Counted from the first letter of the stretch, positions 54,281 to 63,473 are shown. The stretch is 64,000 nt of DNA from Bin127 sp965221625 (GCA_965221625.1 OZ244903.1:2170001-2234000), one strand, 5' to 3'. Notes: generated from the sequence alone by a model not told the origin. Made by a program: numbers and translations.

Positions 54281-55336
54281 CTGAGACTCGGAAGAAAATC
54301 TGAACCGAGACCCCTCTTTCTCTCGCTCGCGTTCGTATGCGTTTCGATTGCATGCTTGCTCGCATGTTCCAATGATCTGCCGCAAGCAACCCCCACCTCG
54401 TTTGCCGTAACGAGTTCGGCCCTCTCGGTACCTGACGTCGTCGAATCGACCATTCCGTCGATCGTCCAAGTAACTGTCCGAAGCGAGGACGGGAGCGAAA
54501 TCGGCACCGGAACCGGCATCGTCTTGAACGACGAAGGGTTCATCATCACCAATTGGCACGTCATCAACGGTTCGGACGAAGTGCAGGTTACGACTTCAAA
54601 CGGCACCTTGCTGCCTGCTTCGCTGTTGCGAGAAGATCAGTCTCTCGACCTCGCCGTACTCGCCGTGGTTGGTGCAAATCTCGAACCTGCAACGTTTGGT
54701 GATTCAGATTCCTTACGCGTAGGTGAAGACGTCGTGTCGATCGGTCACGCCTTCGGTCTTGACGGCGGGCCAAGCGTAAGCAAAGGCGTCGTTAGCGGTT
54801 TGAACCGAACCGTGGCCGATCGCTCCGGCAACGTCTTCAGCAACCTCATTCAGACCGATGCCTCAATCAACCTCGGTAGCAGTGGCGGCGCGCTGGTCAA
54901 CTCATCCGGCGAAATCGTCGGCATCAACCTCGGCGGCATCGACGTCGGACAAGGTGCCAACTTCGCACTCAACATCAACAATATCCTTGACGGCGCAGAT
55001 CGCCTAGTTCAACTCGGCAAACGCGAAGACCCTGGATATCTGGGTCTGGGTGGCGTCGACGTTACTCCGCATCTCGCATTCCAACACGCCCTGCCTGTAA
55101 ACGCTGGATTCGGCATCCGATATGTCGATCCTCAATCACCAGCGGCCCGAGAATTCAAGGTCGACGACATCATCGTCAACATTGACGACACGCCGATCCG
55201 TGGCAAGCGAGATTTCACCGAATTCCTGCGCGTCCATCCCGACGGCACGGACGTCGTGGTTACCACAATCCGAAAGTCCGGTGATCAAGCAGTCATCATG
55301 GAAATCCCCGTCACCCTAGGCACGCGCGGAACCTGA
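54281..55336 (+). CDS. HtrA/DegP-like serine protease, lipoprotein, probable CTG start
   Basis: Trypsin-fold protease with a C-terminal PDZ domain that would handle damaged proteins at the outer face of the membrane. The catalytic triad is His93 (TNWHVI), Asp123 (QSLDLAVL) and Ser201 (GSSGGAL), numbered from the CTG. The PDZ domain starts near residue 255 (GYLGLGGVDV). The first conventional start (TTG 54356) would cut off the signal peptide. Reading the frame back gives RKSEPRPLFLSLAFVCVSIA then LLAC, a full lipoprotein signal ending at Cys29. The only start-like codon in frame before it with a ribosome site is CTG 54281, which has GGTGGAGG (54267-54274) 6 bp upstream. Confidence 0.85.
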   Translation: MRLGRKSEPRPLFLSLAFVCVSIACLLACSNDLPQATPTSFAVTSSALSVPDVVESTIPSIVQVTVRSEDGSEIGTGTGIVLNDEGFIITNWHVINGSDEVQVTTSNGTLLPASLLREDQSLDLAVLAVVGANLEPATFGDSDSLRVGEDVVSIGHAFGLDGGPSVSKGVVSGLNRTVADRSGNVFSNLIQTDASINLGSSGGALVNSSGEIVGINLGGIDVGQGANFALNINNILDGADRLVQLGKREDPGYLGLGGVDVTPHLAFQHALPVNAGFGIRYVDPQSPAAREFKVDDIIVNIDDTPIRGKRDFTEFLRVHPDGTDVVVTTIRKSGDQAVIMEIPVTLGTRGT

Positions 55337-55366
55337 TACGCGTTCCTCAACGCCTAATCGAAGCCG

Positions 55367-55372
55367 TATAAT
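55367..55372 (+). promoter_or_regulatory. Candidate -10 box for the SDR gene
   Basis: A perfect TATAAT lies 32 bp before the GTG start of the SDR gene, followed by GGGAGG as ribosome site. The -35 is weak. Confidence 0.45.
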
Positions 55373-55404
55373 CCCTCTCAAACCACCTTCTGGGAGGACG
55401 ACGA

Positions 55405-56238
55405 GTGTCGACGATGGCGAGCATCGAAAATGAGTTGAGCGGGAAAGTCGCAATTGTGACCGGTGCCGGGCGGTTGCGAGGCATCGGGAGAGCCACCGCG
55501 GGCGTCCTCGCAAGGATGGGTGCCGACGTCGTAGTTACCGGTACCGGACGGGATCCAGATACCTTCCCGCCCGACGAAAAAGAAGCCGGTTGGAAAGACA
55601 TCGAATCGACCGCTGAGGAAGTCCAGTCATTCGGCGTCAAGGCACTTCCCATTGTGATGGACGTCACCAGCGCGGACGACGTCCAAAACCTTATCGACAC
55701 CACCGTCAAGGAACTCGGTAGTGTCGACGTCATCATCAACAACGCTGCCGCCCCATACGGCGAGGATCGAGTGCCGGTCATTGACGTCGAAGAACACGTC
55801 TTCAAGAAGGTCCTCGAGGTAAAGGTTGTTGGCACCTATCTCTGCTCCAAAGCCGCCGCCATCCAGATGATCGAGCAAGGCAACGGCGGGAGGATCGTAA
55901 ACATTTCGTCGACCGCCGGCAAGCGTGGCACCCCGAACATGGCGGCATACAACGCCTCTAATTTCGCTGTCGACGGTTTCACGCAAGCTCTCGCCAAGGA
56001 ACTTGCCCAACACGAAATCACCGCCAACTGTGTCTGCCCCGGCATGACTGAAACGGCACGCCTCGACCCACTCGGACGCGGAGACGTTTGGTGGGACCGC
56101 GCCGCCCAAGTGCCACTCGGTCGCCCGGCCGAAGACTTCGAGGTAGCAGAGCTGATCGGCTTCCTTTGTAGCCCGCGCGCGGCTTACATTACCGGGCAGG
56201 CGATCAACATCAACGGCGGAAGCGTAACCGAACGTTGA
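55405..56238 (+). CDS. Short-chain dehydrogenase/reductase-like protein lacking the catalytic Lys
   Basis: Rossmann-fold protein of the SDR family, 277 residues. It has the cofactor loop TGAGRLRGIG, the NNAA motif, the catalytic Ser in NISSTAG and Tyr182, followed by the substrate/tail segment CVCPGMTETARLD. The active-site pattern Tyr-x3-Lys reads YNASN here, with Asn186 (AAT) in place of Lys. In normal SDRs the Lys lowers the Tyr pKa and holds the nicotinamide ribose, so activity may be lost or altered. The GTG start has GGAGG 7 bp upstream. It converges with rpoD 36 bp away. Confidence 0.87.
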   Translation: MSTMASIENELSGKVAIVTGAGRLRGIGRATAGVLARMGADVVVTGTGRDPDTFPPDEKEAGWKDIESTAEEVQSFGVKALPIVMDVTSADDVQNLIDTTVKELGSVDVIINNAAAPYGEDRVPVIDVEEHVFKKVLEVKVVGTYLCSKAAAIQMIEQGNGGRIVNISSTAGKRGTPNMAAYNASNFAVDGFTQALAKELAQHEITANCVCPGMTETARLDPLGRGDVWWDRAAQVPLGRPAEDFEVAELIGFLCSPRAAYITGQAININGGSVTER

Positions 56239-56274
56239 ACGCGTAACTTTGGGCGGCCCACTCGCCGAAGGTGC

Positions 56275-58548
56275 CTACTCCAAGAAACCTTCGAGCCGCT
56301 TGCTCCTGTTCGGATGTCGCAGTTTCCGGATCGCTTTCGCTTCGATCTGACGCACGCGCTCGCGGGTTACACCGAAATATCGCCCGACCTCCTCAAGCGT
56401 CTTCGAACGACCGTCCTTCATCCCGAACCGGTGCTCTATGACCTGTCGCTCTCGCACGTCTAGCTCATCAAGCACTCCCTGCACAATCTCCTTCATCAAA
56501 CTGCTTGATGCCGCCTCAACTGGACCGTCCGAGTTGGTTTCGGGAATGAAATCGCTCAGTGTCGAGTCTTCTTCGTCCCCGATCGGAGTCTCCAATGAAA
56601 CCGGTTGCAACGAGATCTTCAACGTGTCGCGCACCTTCTCCGGCGTTGTCTCCATCAACACCGCAATCTCTTCCGGCGTCGGTTCACGACCATACTCTTG
56701 CACCAATCGTCGACTGATGCGCAGCAGCTTATTGATGGTTTCGACCATGTGGACGGGGATGCGGATCGTGCGCGCCTGATCTGCGATCGATCTCGTGATT
56801 GCTTGCCGTATCCACCACGTCGCATACGTCGAAAACTTGTATCCACGGCGGTAGTCGAACTTCTCAACCGCCCGAATCAGGCCGATGTTCCCCTCCTGAA
56901 CCAGATCCAATAGGGTCATGCCGCGACCCATGTACTTCTTCGCCACAGAAACGACGAGCCTAAGATTCGCTCTGGTGATGTGCAGTTCCGACGTAGTCGC
57001 ATTGCTATGTATCGTCGCAAGGTGTGCGTCCAGAAGTGGCGTGTAGTGGCGCAATTGCTTGATTCTGGGCTCTGTAAGGGAACCCGCTAGTTCCGTCAAC
57101 ACCGGATCGCACTCCATCGTCTCCGGCACCTCCGAGGCGATCAAGAGCGTTAGCAGGGAGAGGTTGCGAATCGTCGTTTTTGCAACGTCTTCGTCGATAC
57201 CTAGCTCATGACCCAGGTATTCGAGTTTCTCGTCGCCATACGGCTCATCCAAGCACTGGCGGATGTACGGGTCGAGCAACATATCGCTGAGGCGCGTTGA
57301 TACGAACCGATCAACGAGACCCAACAATCGTTCAGCGACATCTGACGAACAACCCAGTCCTTCACTCATGCGACGGATTCGGGCGTCGCGCTTGGGTACG
57401 CGCAGGACTTCGCAAATCTGTTCGTCCAATAGGGATAGTTCTGAATTGCCGTGTCTCGGTGCCAACTCCTCAACGATCGACATCGCGTCGTCGCGTCGAC
57501 ATCCAAACAGATTCGAAATCGAGGTCGTGCAAGTTACTCGGTATGGCGAAGCGACAATCTCGAGAACTCTGTCTTGCAACAGAACGTTGGCGATGGAGAA
57601 GTCATCGAAAAACCCGTCAAGCCAAATCAGATCACTAGCCGTCTTCTCGTCGCAAGACATCGCTTGCATAACAGTATCTACCTTCGCGCTGTCCTCCATC
57701 CGAAAAGCGACGGCTGCCTCCGGCGTCCCAATTTGGCGGTAGGTAGATTCGGGTAGACGCGTCAATGTCCTAATCACTTCAACCGCATCTTCTTCGGAGC
57801 AGTTGAAGATGTCCGCTACGTACCCAAGATCAGCTTTCCGATACGGGTTGGCCATCGCGTCTGCGATTTCGCCGTATGCCGCCTTCAATCCGGAGTTGCA
57901 GTATCCGGAATAAACAACAAGCTTCTCCGCGGCCTTGGACATCCCAGAAAGTCGCTGCAGTGCCAAGATCGAGATATCCACCGCGCTCGCCAGTCGGCCG
58001 TGTTTTTCCTTGAATTCCGTCTCCACGGTTACAAGGAGCTTTCGCAACTCCAGATCTTTTGCGAGTGCCCTTTCCTGGAGTGCGGTCAGCAATCCGACCT
58101 GACCGATTTCCCGGAGGTACATCCTGACCGGGTCATCGCCGAGGTCGGCGTCGATCGCCCCGCGTTCGAGCGTGATCACCTCCGCCCGTTGTTTCGCTCC
58201 TTGCGAAGACCCGTCCCAAGAATCTAGATCCGAAATCGAAGACGACGGCGACTCCGGATTCATGATCAGACTTGCCCGGCTGTCCACCTTGGGAAAGCCG
58301 TCAGACTCCTCTTCGTCGTCCGAGATTATGCCGAAGCGAAGCGTTCCGTCATCATCATCGCCATCTCCCAAATCTTCATCATCGTCCTCGTCTTCGCCGC
58401 GATCAGACTCCAAACTTCCGCGTCGGGATTGGATCCCGTTGCCTTCGATTGCCGACGAATGCGACAAACTGCCGTTGGAATTCGCCGACGCACCACCGCC
58501 TGCTTCCTTGGCATTTGCCGCGACCGTCGTGTCTTGTTCGTCGTCCAT
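56275..58548 (-). CDS. rpoD: Primary RNA polymerase sigma factor RpoD (SigA) with repeat-built central insert
   Basis: Housekeeping sigma factor, 757 residues. It has an acidic N-terminal region (about 1-130, many Asp/Glu/Ser) and region 1.2 at 139-170 (DPVRMYLREIGQVGLLTALQ). The core region 2 is near 525-600 (ANLRLVVSVAKKYMGRGMTL, YKFSTYATWWIRQAI), region 3 near 605-680, and region 4.2 near 716-750 (TLEEVGRYFGVTRERVRQIE). Between 1.2 and 2 lies a segment of about 325 residues, much of it five diverged repeats of about 50 residues (see the separate entry). E. coli sigma-70 also has a long non-conserved region there, but not this sequence. It lies 12 bp after dnaG, the classical dnaG-rpoD pair. 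Confidence 0.95.
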   Translation of the reverse strand: MDDEQDTTVAANAKEAGGGASANSNGSLSHSSAIEGNGIQSRRGSLESDRGEDEDDDEDLGDGDDDDGTLRFGIISDDEEESDGFPKVDSRASLIMNPESPSSSISDLDSWDGSSQGAKQRAEVITLERGAIDADLGDDPVRMYLREIGQVGLLTALQERALAKDLELRKLLVTVETEFKEKHGRLASAVDISILALQRLSGMSKAAEKLVVYSGYCNSGLKAAYGEIADAMANPYRKADLGYVADIFNCSEEDAVEVIRTLTRLPESTYRQIGTPEAAVAFRMEDSAKVDTVMQAMSCDEKTASDLIWLDGFFDDFSIANVLLQDRVLEIVASPYRVTCTTSISNLFGCRRDDAMSIVEELAPRHGNSELSLLDEQICEVLRVPKRDARIRRMSEGLGCSSDVAERLLGLVDRFVSTRLSDMLLDPYIRQCLDEPYGDEKLEYLGHELGIDEDVAKTTIRNLSLLTLLIASEVPETMECDPVLTELAGSLTEPRIKQLRHYTPLLDAHLATIHSNATTSELHITRANLRLVVSVAKKYMGRGMTLLDLVQEGNIGLIRAVEKFDYRRGYKFSTYATWWIRQAITRSIADQARTIRIPVHMVETINKLLRISRRLVQEYGREPTPEEIAVLMETTPEKVRDTLKISLQPVSLETPIGDEEDSTLSDFIPETNSDGPVEAASSSLMKEIVQGVLDELDVRERQVIEHRFGMKDGRSKTLEEVGRYFGVTRERVRQIEAKAIRKLRHPNRSKRLEGFLE
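57157..57915 (-). repeat. Five-fold protein repeat inside RpoD
   Basis: Residues 212-464 of the sigma factor contain five related units with cores at 244-263, 293-312, 344-363, 394-413 and 445-464, a spacing of 49-51 residues. Each core reads roughly: hydrophobic, x2, hydrophobic-Phe/Leu, Gly or Asn, Cys, Ser/Asp/Arg, x2, Asp/Thr-Ala, x3, Ile, x2, Leu. Examples are IFNCSEEDAVEVIRTL, LFGCRRDDAMSIVEEL and GLGCSSDVAERLLGLV; the fifth has Ile for Cys. Units 1, 3 and 5 also carry a Pro-Tyr (NPYR, SPYR, EPYG) about 11-18 residues earlier. Confidence 0.75.
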
Positions 58549-58560
58549 TCCTGAAGTTCC

Positions 58561-60486
58561 CTAACGTTGTGCGGTCGCCCGTTCTTGGACAATCTTGTAG
58601 ATGTCGCGATTCAAGCCCACCGCATCGGGAAGCATGTCATCCCGCAACATGTTGTCGTTTTCCTTTGCCGTAGAAACCTCCAACCGCTTCTGCTTCACCA
58701 AATATTCCCTCAAAGTTCGGTTCGCGCAGTCGCTCGTAATCTCGATGTACGCCGCCGTGGCATCCTCGTTCGCATCGTCCGGCGACCCGTGTATCAGCGG
58801 CATCTCCCGGAGACGCTCGAACAGGGACACCGCGTCGGCATCGTGAGAAATCGCTTCCTGACAAACCTCCGCATCCCGGGTTACGAGCATTCGCTCGTAC
58901 ACCATGGCGCGCGTCGCGTCGGAAAAGTGATAAGGCTGCAGATCGCCCAAGTGGTCGAACGCAACATCCGACTGAGTCATACATGCCAACAACTGCAGCT
59001 CCCATGACGCACGATCACGGGACGCGAGCGTAGCACCCCCGATCATCCGAGGTTGAGGCCGCCTGCGTCCGCGACGTCTACCAGCGTTGGTGTTCGCTCG
59101 TCCAACCTCCAAGTAGCCAGAACTCGCGAGGCGGTGGCGTCGCTTCGTTCCGAGGGAGTTGATGAGGAACTCCGCGTCCACACCGAGATCCGCGCTCAAC
59201 TCCTCAATGCATCTGCGTTCCTTCAATAGACGTGGCGGGAACCGCTCGAAAAACGGTTCGATCTCATTCAAAGCCAGGTCGAACCCTGAGTCACTCGAGG
59301 CGTCATTGCGGTCGAGACTGCCTCTGATTACGTAATCGAGGATCTCTTCCGCTTCGTTTATCGAAACCAACCACTCGTTGGGATCGTGTCGTATCGCTTC
59401 GTCGGGGTCTTTGGGTGCTCCATGTTCGGACACAACGGGTTTCGCCACCTTGATGCCGACCTCGCCGCAGCGCCGATCAGACACTCGGGATCGGAACTCG
59501 GTCATCGCTACTTGGAGCGCACGCAACGTCGCCGTTTGACCCGCTGCATCGGCATCAAGGCACAACACAACCGTTGACTCGAGCGCGTCGTCGGCCGGGA
59601 AAACGCCAGAAATTTCATTCAGTTGCGCACCCGTCACTGCCGTGCCCATGCACGCGACGACGTTGCGGAAGCCTCGCTCGTGCGCCGCAATGACGTCCAT
59701 GTAACCCTCAACAATGATCGCCTGCCCGGTGGTGCGGATCGCTTCTCCGGCCCAATCCAATCCGTAGAGGATTTCGGACTTGTTGAACGCCGCAGTTTCG
59801 CGGGTATTCAGGTACTTTGGTTGCGCATCACCCATCGCCCTTGCCCCAAAGCCGACGATGCGTCCCCGTTGGTCGCGAATTGAAATGGTGATGCGATTGC
59901 TGAACATATCGCGCCATTCACCGTCGTCGGTCTTCGCCAACAATCCCGCATCCATCACCGCGCGTGCGTCAGCACCCAACACTCGAAGGTGATCCTTCAA
60001 CGCTGTCGCCCTGGATGGCGCGTATCCGATGCCTCGACGGCGAGCGGTGGATATGTCGATGCCGCGCGACGCGAGGTACGCCGACGCCTCCTTGCCCGGC
60101 TCTCCCTCAAGTTGGCGAGTGAAATACTCTGCCGCAATCTCATTGACTTCGGCCAACTTCGAAATACGCGATGACGATTGAGACGCATCTGATCCGTCGC
60201 GGCTGTGGCGTTCGACTCCTGCCTTATCGGCCAGTTTGTTCAGTGCCTCAGTGAATTCGATACTGTCCGCCTTCATGACGAAGGAGAACATGTCGCCGCC
60301 CTCAGCACAGGCACCCCAACACCGCCAAGAATCACGCTCAACGGAGACGCTGAACGATGGCGTTCTCTCTTCGTGGAACGGACAAAGAGCTTTGGGAGTT
60401 TTCGACGACGGTTGTTCGAGCGTCAGATAGTCACTCACGACATCGACGATGGTCAACCTAGCCTTGACTTCGTCCACTAAGGACAT
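58561..60486 (-). CDS. dnaG: DNA primase
   Basis: Makes RNA primers for replication. The 641-residue protein has an N-terminal zinc domain (CPFHEERTPSFSV and then CWGAC, i.e. C-x3-C rather than the usual C-x2-C), a TOPRIM core with VEGYMDVIAAHERG and VVLCLDADAAGQT, and a C-terminal helical domain for the replicative helicase. The ATG has GAGGGAG just upstream. It is the first gene of the dnaG-rpoD operon. Confidence 0.95.
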   Translation of the reverse strand: MSLVDEVKARLTIVDVVSDYLTLEQPSSKTPKALCPFHEERTPSFSVSVERDSWRCWGACAEGGDMFSFVMKADSIEFTEALNKLADKAGVERHSRDGSDASQSSSRISKLAEVNEIAAEYFTRQLEGEPGKEASAYLASRGIDISTARRRGIGYAPSRATALKDHLRVLGADARAVMDAGLLAKTDDGEWRDMFSNRITISIRDQRGRIVGFGARAMGDAQPKYLNTRETAAFNKSEILYGLDWAGEAIRTTGQAIIVEGYMDVIAAHERGFRNVVACMGTAVTGAQLNEISGVFPADDALESTVVLCLDADAAGQTATLRALQVAMTEFRSRVSDRRCGEVGIKVAKPVVSEHGAPKDPDEAIRHDPNEWLVSINEAEEILDYVIRGSLDRNDASSDSGFDLALNEIEPFFERFPPRLLKERRCIEELSADLGVDAEFLINSLGTKRRHRLASSGYLEVGRANTNAGRRRGRRRPQPRMIGGATLASRDRASWELQLLACMTQSDVAFDHLGDLQPYHFSDATRAMVYERMLVTRDAEVCQEAISHDADAVSLFERLREMPLIHGSPDDANEDATAAYIEITSDCANRTLREYLVKQKRLEVSTAKENDNMLRDDMLPDAVGLNRDIYKIVQERATAQR

Positions 60487-60602
60487 TTGCTCCCTCGCGG
60501 CTCCATATCAAACGTTGGCTACACCCAAACGCCGTCTTCATTCCACCCGGAAACCAACCTCCCACCTGACTGCCCAAAGGGCAATCGGCGAGAGACGATT
60601 GA

Positions 60603-60630
60603 AGTATAAAAGACATTTCCGCGTTTGCAA
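60603..60630 (-). promoter_or_regulatory. Promoter of the dnaG-rpoD operon
   Basis: On the minus strand TTGCAA (60625-60630) and TATACT (60603-60608) are 16 bp apart. The leader would be about 110 nt. A small stem TGCCC/GGGCA near 60571-60583 lies within it. Confidence 0.55.
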
Positions 60631-60771
60631 TTCACCTCGCCGCGTAGATGTTTCGACGTTGGTACCCTGATCGAACCTAGCAGGCAACCCATGCGTGTAT
60701 GATTATTCACTAAATCGGCGACCGACGCGCCGCTGCAGAAACGCACATTCGATTGCACTAGCAGGCACACC

Positions 60772-62562
60772 TTGACCATCGCAGAACCCATCAAGACCAC
60801 CGACTGGACGCCCGATCCCGAGAAGGTCAGAGTCCTCCACGTCGATGCCGAAGAGATCGACAACTTCGAAGCGCAAAAAGAACGATTCCGCGCTGGCGAT
60901 TTCGAAGAAACGGCATTCATGCGCTTCCGACTCCGCCAAGGCGTGTACGGCCAGCGACAACCCGACCGGCAGATGGTACGCATCAAAGCACCGTTCGGAG
61001 GATTAACTGCAGAGCAACTCGAAGTGCTCGGAGAGGTCTCGCACAAGTTCGCGCCTCTAAAGAAAGGACATCTCACAACTCGCGAAAACGTTCAATTCCA
61101 TCACGTGTTGCTTGATGAGACTCCTGAGCTGATGCGCGTCATCGGAGACGTCGGGTTAACAACACGCGAAGCCTGCGGAAACACCGTCCGAAATGTCGTT
61201 GCCCACCCCACCGCAGGAGTGGCGAAGGACGAAGTGTTCGACGTCTCACCTTATGCAGCCGCATACGCCCGGTACTTCCTGAGACATCCAACCACGCAGA
61301 ACATGCCGAGGAAGTCCAAGACCGCCTTCTCCGGTTCCGAGCGCGACGAAGCGATGACGCCGTTCCACGACATGGGTTTCATAGCCCGCGAACGCGATGG
61401 CAGGCGCGGATTCAAGATCGTCGTCGGTGGCGGACTTTCCACCATGCCACAGATGGCAGAAACCCTCTCCGAGTTTGTCCCGGTAGAAGATTTCATCAAG
61501 CATGCGGAAGCTGCACTCCGCGTCTTCAACCGCCAAGACGAAGAGCGCAAGAACCTCATGCGCGCCCGGATTAAGTTCACCATCAAGCGGCTAGGAATTG
61601 AGAAGTTCCGAGAACTGGTCGCCGAAGAACTCAAAGGTGATTGGGCAAAGAAATCGATCGACCTGGACGCCCTGCTTTTCGTCGAAGACGAGTCGGCAGA
61701 TGCTCCCGAAAAACCGGCAAACCCAGCACCGGAACCGGTAAACGATCCGATTTACGACCAATGGAAGAAGAGCTCCGTTGAGGAGCAACGCCAAGATGGT
61801 TTCAACGTCGTTTACGTTCGCGTAGAGCGCGGCGACATCTATGCCGAACAGTGGGCACCTTTGGCCGATATGTCTCGCCGGTACGCCGGTGGGCGGGTCC
61901 GGATCGACCAACAGCAGAATCTCGTGTTCCGTTGGGTGCGAACAGCGTCGCTATACGACCTGTATTCCGAACTCGTGGATCTCGGCATGGCGAACCCTGG
62001 GCGCGAGACGATCCGTGACATCGTCACTTGTCCGGGCACCGATTCATGCAAACTCGGCATCACCTCCTCAATGGGGCTCAACCAAGCACTCGGCGAGAAA
62101 CTTGATGAGCTGGAAGTAACCGATCCGCTCGTGTCCAAGATTCACATCAAAGCAAGCGGATGCCCGAACTCCTGCGGTCAACACCACGTCGCGAACATCG
62201 GATTCCACGGTGCCGTGATGCGAGGCGGCGGCGGGCAGGTACCCGCGTATGAGCTGTTCATAGCTGGATCTTCGACTGACGGTCCGGTTCGAGTCGGCAA
62301 CCGGGTGCGCGCCCGCGTACCGGCCAAACGTGCGCCTCAGGCCCTTGAGATGATCATCGACCATTACGTCGTAAACCGCAACGACGGCGAAGAGTTCAAC
62401 GAATTCGTCGACCGGGTCGGCATCCAACCATACGAGGACATGTTCGCCCCGTGGAAGGCAGAAATCGGTCCCTTAGATCGTGAACACATCGAAACCTACA
62501 TGGACTGGGGAAAGACCGTCATCTACAAGCTGGAACGCGGCGAAGGCGAGTGCGCGGTCTAA
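60772..62562 (+). CDS. Ferredoxin-dependent nitrite/sulfite reductase (siroheme)
   Basis: Six-electron reductase of sulfite to sulfide or nitrite to ammonia, cytoplasmic, 596 residues. It has two ferredoxin-like/siroheme halves. The 4Fe-4S-siroheme ligands are Cys420 and Cys426 (TCPGTDSCKLG), Cys464 and Cys468 (SGCPNSCGQHH). The siroheme-binding Arg/Lys patches are in HLTTRENVQFHH and REACGNTVRNV. An extra linker of about 30 Pro/Ala/Glu-rich residues joins the halves near 305-335. Sulfite and nitrite enzymes of this family cannot be told apart by eye; no nitrate gene is nearby. The TTG start has AGG 6 bp upstream. A weak -10 TATGAT is at 60698-60703. Confidence 0.92.
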   Translation: MTIAEPIKTTDWTPDPEKVRVLHVDAEEIDNFEAQKERFRAGDFEETAFMRFRLRQGVYGQRQPDRQMVRIKAPFGGLTAEQLEVLGEVSHKFAPLKKGHLTTRENVQFHHVLLDETPELMRVIGDVGLTTREACGNTVRNVVAHPTAGVAKDEVFDVSPYAAAYARYFLRHPTTQNMPRKSKTAFSGSERDEAMTPFHDMGFIARERDGRRGFKIVVGGGLSTMPQMAETLSEFVPVEDFIKHAEAALRVFNRQDEERKNLMRARIKFTIKRLGIEKFRELVAEELKGDWAKKSIDLDALLFVEDESADAPEKPANPAPEPVNDPIYDQWKKSSVEEQRQDGFNVVYVRVERGDIYAEQWAPLADMSRRYAGGRVRIDQQQNLVFRWVRTASLYDLYSELVDLGMANPGRETIRDIVTCPGTDSCKLGITSSMGLNQALGEKLDELEVTDPLVSKIHIKASGCPNSCGQHHVANIGFHGAVMRGGGGQVPAYELFIAGSSTDGPVRVGNRVRARVPAKRAPQALEMIIDHYVVNRNDGEEFNEFVDRVGIQPYEDMFAPWKAEIGPLDREHIETYMDWGKTVIYKLERGEGECAV

Positions 62563-62585
62563 ACGCGACTGCATCATCGCCCGAT

Positions 62586-63422
62586 TCAGGCAATCGCGGT
62601 GCCGAAACGAAGCCGCAACACATCGCGGCTGCGCAACACGATCCCATCGCCATCAGGGTCGCGTGAGCCGACCTCCAGCGTCGCATACCTGATTCCTAAC
62701 CCGTCGTCTAGCAACGGCGACAACTCGTCAAGATCGAGTTCGCCGATGCCTATCTCCATGTGCTCGACGCCGTCGATGGCATCGTTCAGGTGCAAGTGCT
62801 TTATTCTGTTGCCGAAAACTTCGATTGCTTGCGGCAAGCCGTCGCCGATGATGCAGTGCCCGACATCCAACGCAACCCCCAAGTGCTCGCTCCCTATCGC
62901 ATCTACCAACCCCGCCAAGTCAGCGTACGACCGCAGCACATCCCCCGGGGCGTGTTTCATATTCTCTATGCAGATCGTGACGCCGCTGCGTTTGGCAGTC
63001 GGTGCGGCCGTCTCAACGAACCGACGTAAGTTGCGTTGCGCCTCACGTCGGATCAGCTCCGAAGCGTCCTCAGGCGACCTCAGCGTGGGGGCGTCTATCT
63101 TGCCGGGATGCAAAACGATTACATCACCGCCAACGCGGTGAACCAACTCGATGTTGCGCTCGAAACTCGCCAAGGTCTGGTCCCACGTGCTCGCACGATG
63201 TGAACCGGGCAATGCGTCGTGATGAAAGTGATGATTGATCACTAACCTGTCGGTTGCAGCGACGGATGCCAGATAGTCGACGTCCCCATCCGAAAGCGAC
63301 TCTGCGTTGTGCTTCTTGCCGTGCAACTCCATCGCTTTGAACCCGTGTTCAAGAGCGAAATCAACCATCCTTCTCAACGGATCATCATGTCGGAGCATCG
63401 ACACAATCGCCAGAGTTACCAA
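62586..63422 (-). CDS. Sugar phosphate isomerase/epimerase-like TIM barrel
   Basis: Xylose-isomerase-like/endonuclease IV-fold protein, about 278 residues. Metal-site motifs are VINHHFHHD, VLHPGK, CIENMKH, ALDVGHC and HLHLND, together giving the His, Glu and Asp ligands of this superfamily. It could be a sugar isomerase, epimerase or inosose dehydratase-like enzyme; an AP endonuclease is less likely because several Nfo-specific residues are absent. TTG 63422 is preferred because AGGAGG lies 6 bp upstream, although the frame extends to 63470. It lies divergent from the HemQ-like gene. Confidence 0.83.
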   Translation of the reverse strand: MVTLAIVSMLRHDDPLRRMVDFALEHGFKAMELHGKKHNAESLSDGDVDYLASVAATDRLVINHHFHHDALPGSHRASTWDQTLASFERNIELVHRVGGDVIVLHPGKIDAPTLRSPEDASELIRREAQRNLRRFVETAAPTAKRSGVTICIENMKHAPGDVLRSYADLAGLVDAIGSEHLGVALDVGHCIIGDGLPQAIEVFGNRIKHLHLNDAIDGVEHMEIGIGELDLDELSPLLDDGLGIRYATLEVGSRDPDGDGIVLRSRDVLRLRFGTAIA

Positions 63423-63473
63423 TGAAATCCTCCTGAGATCACTACAGATGGACGAAACGAAACGCGGCAACGG

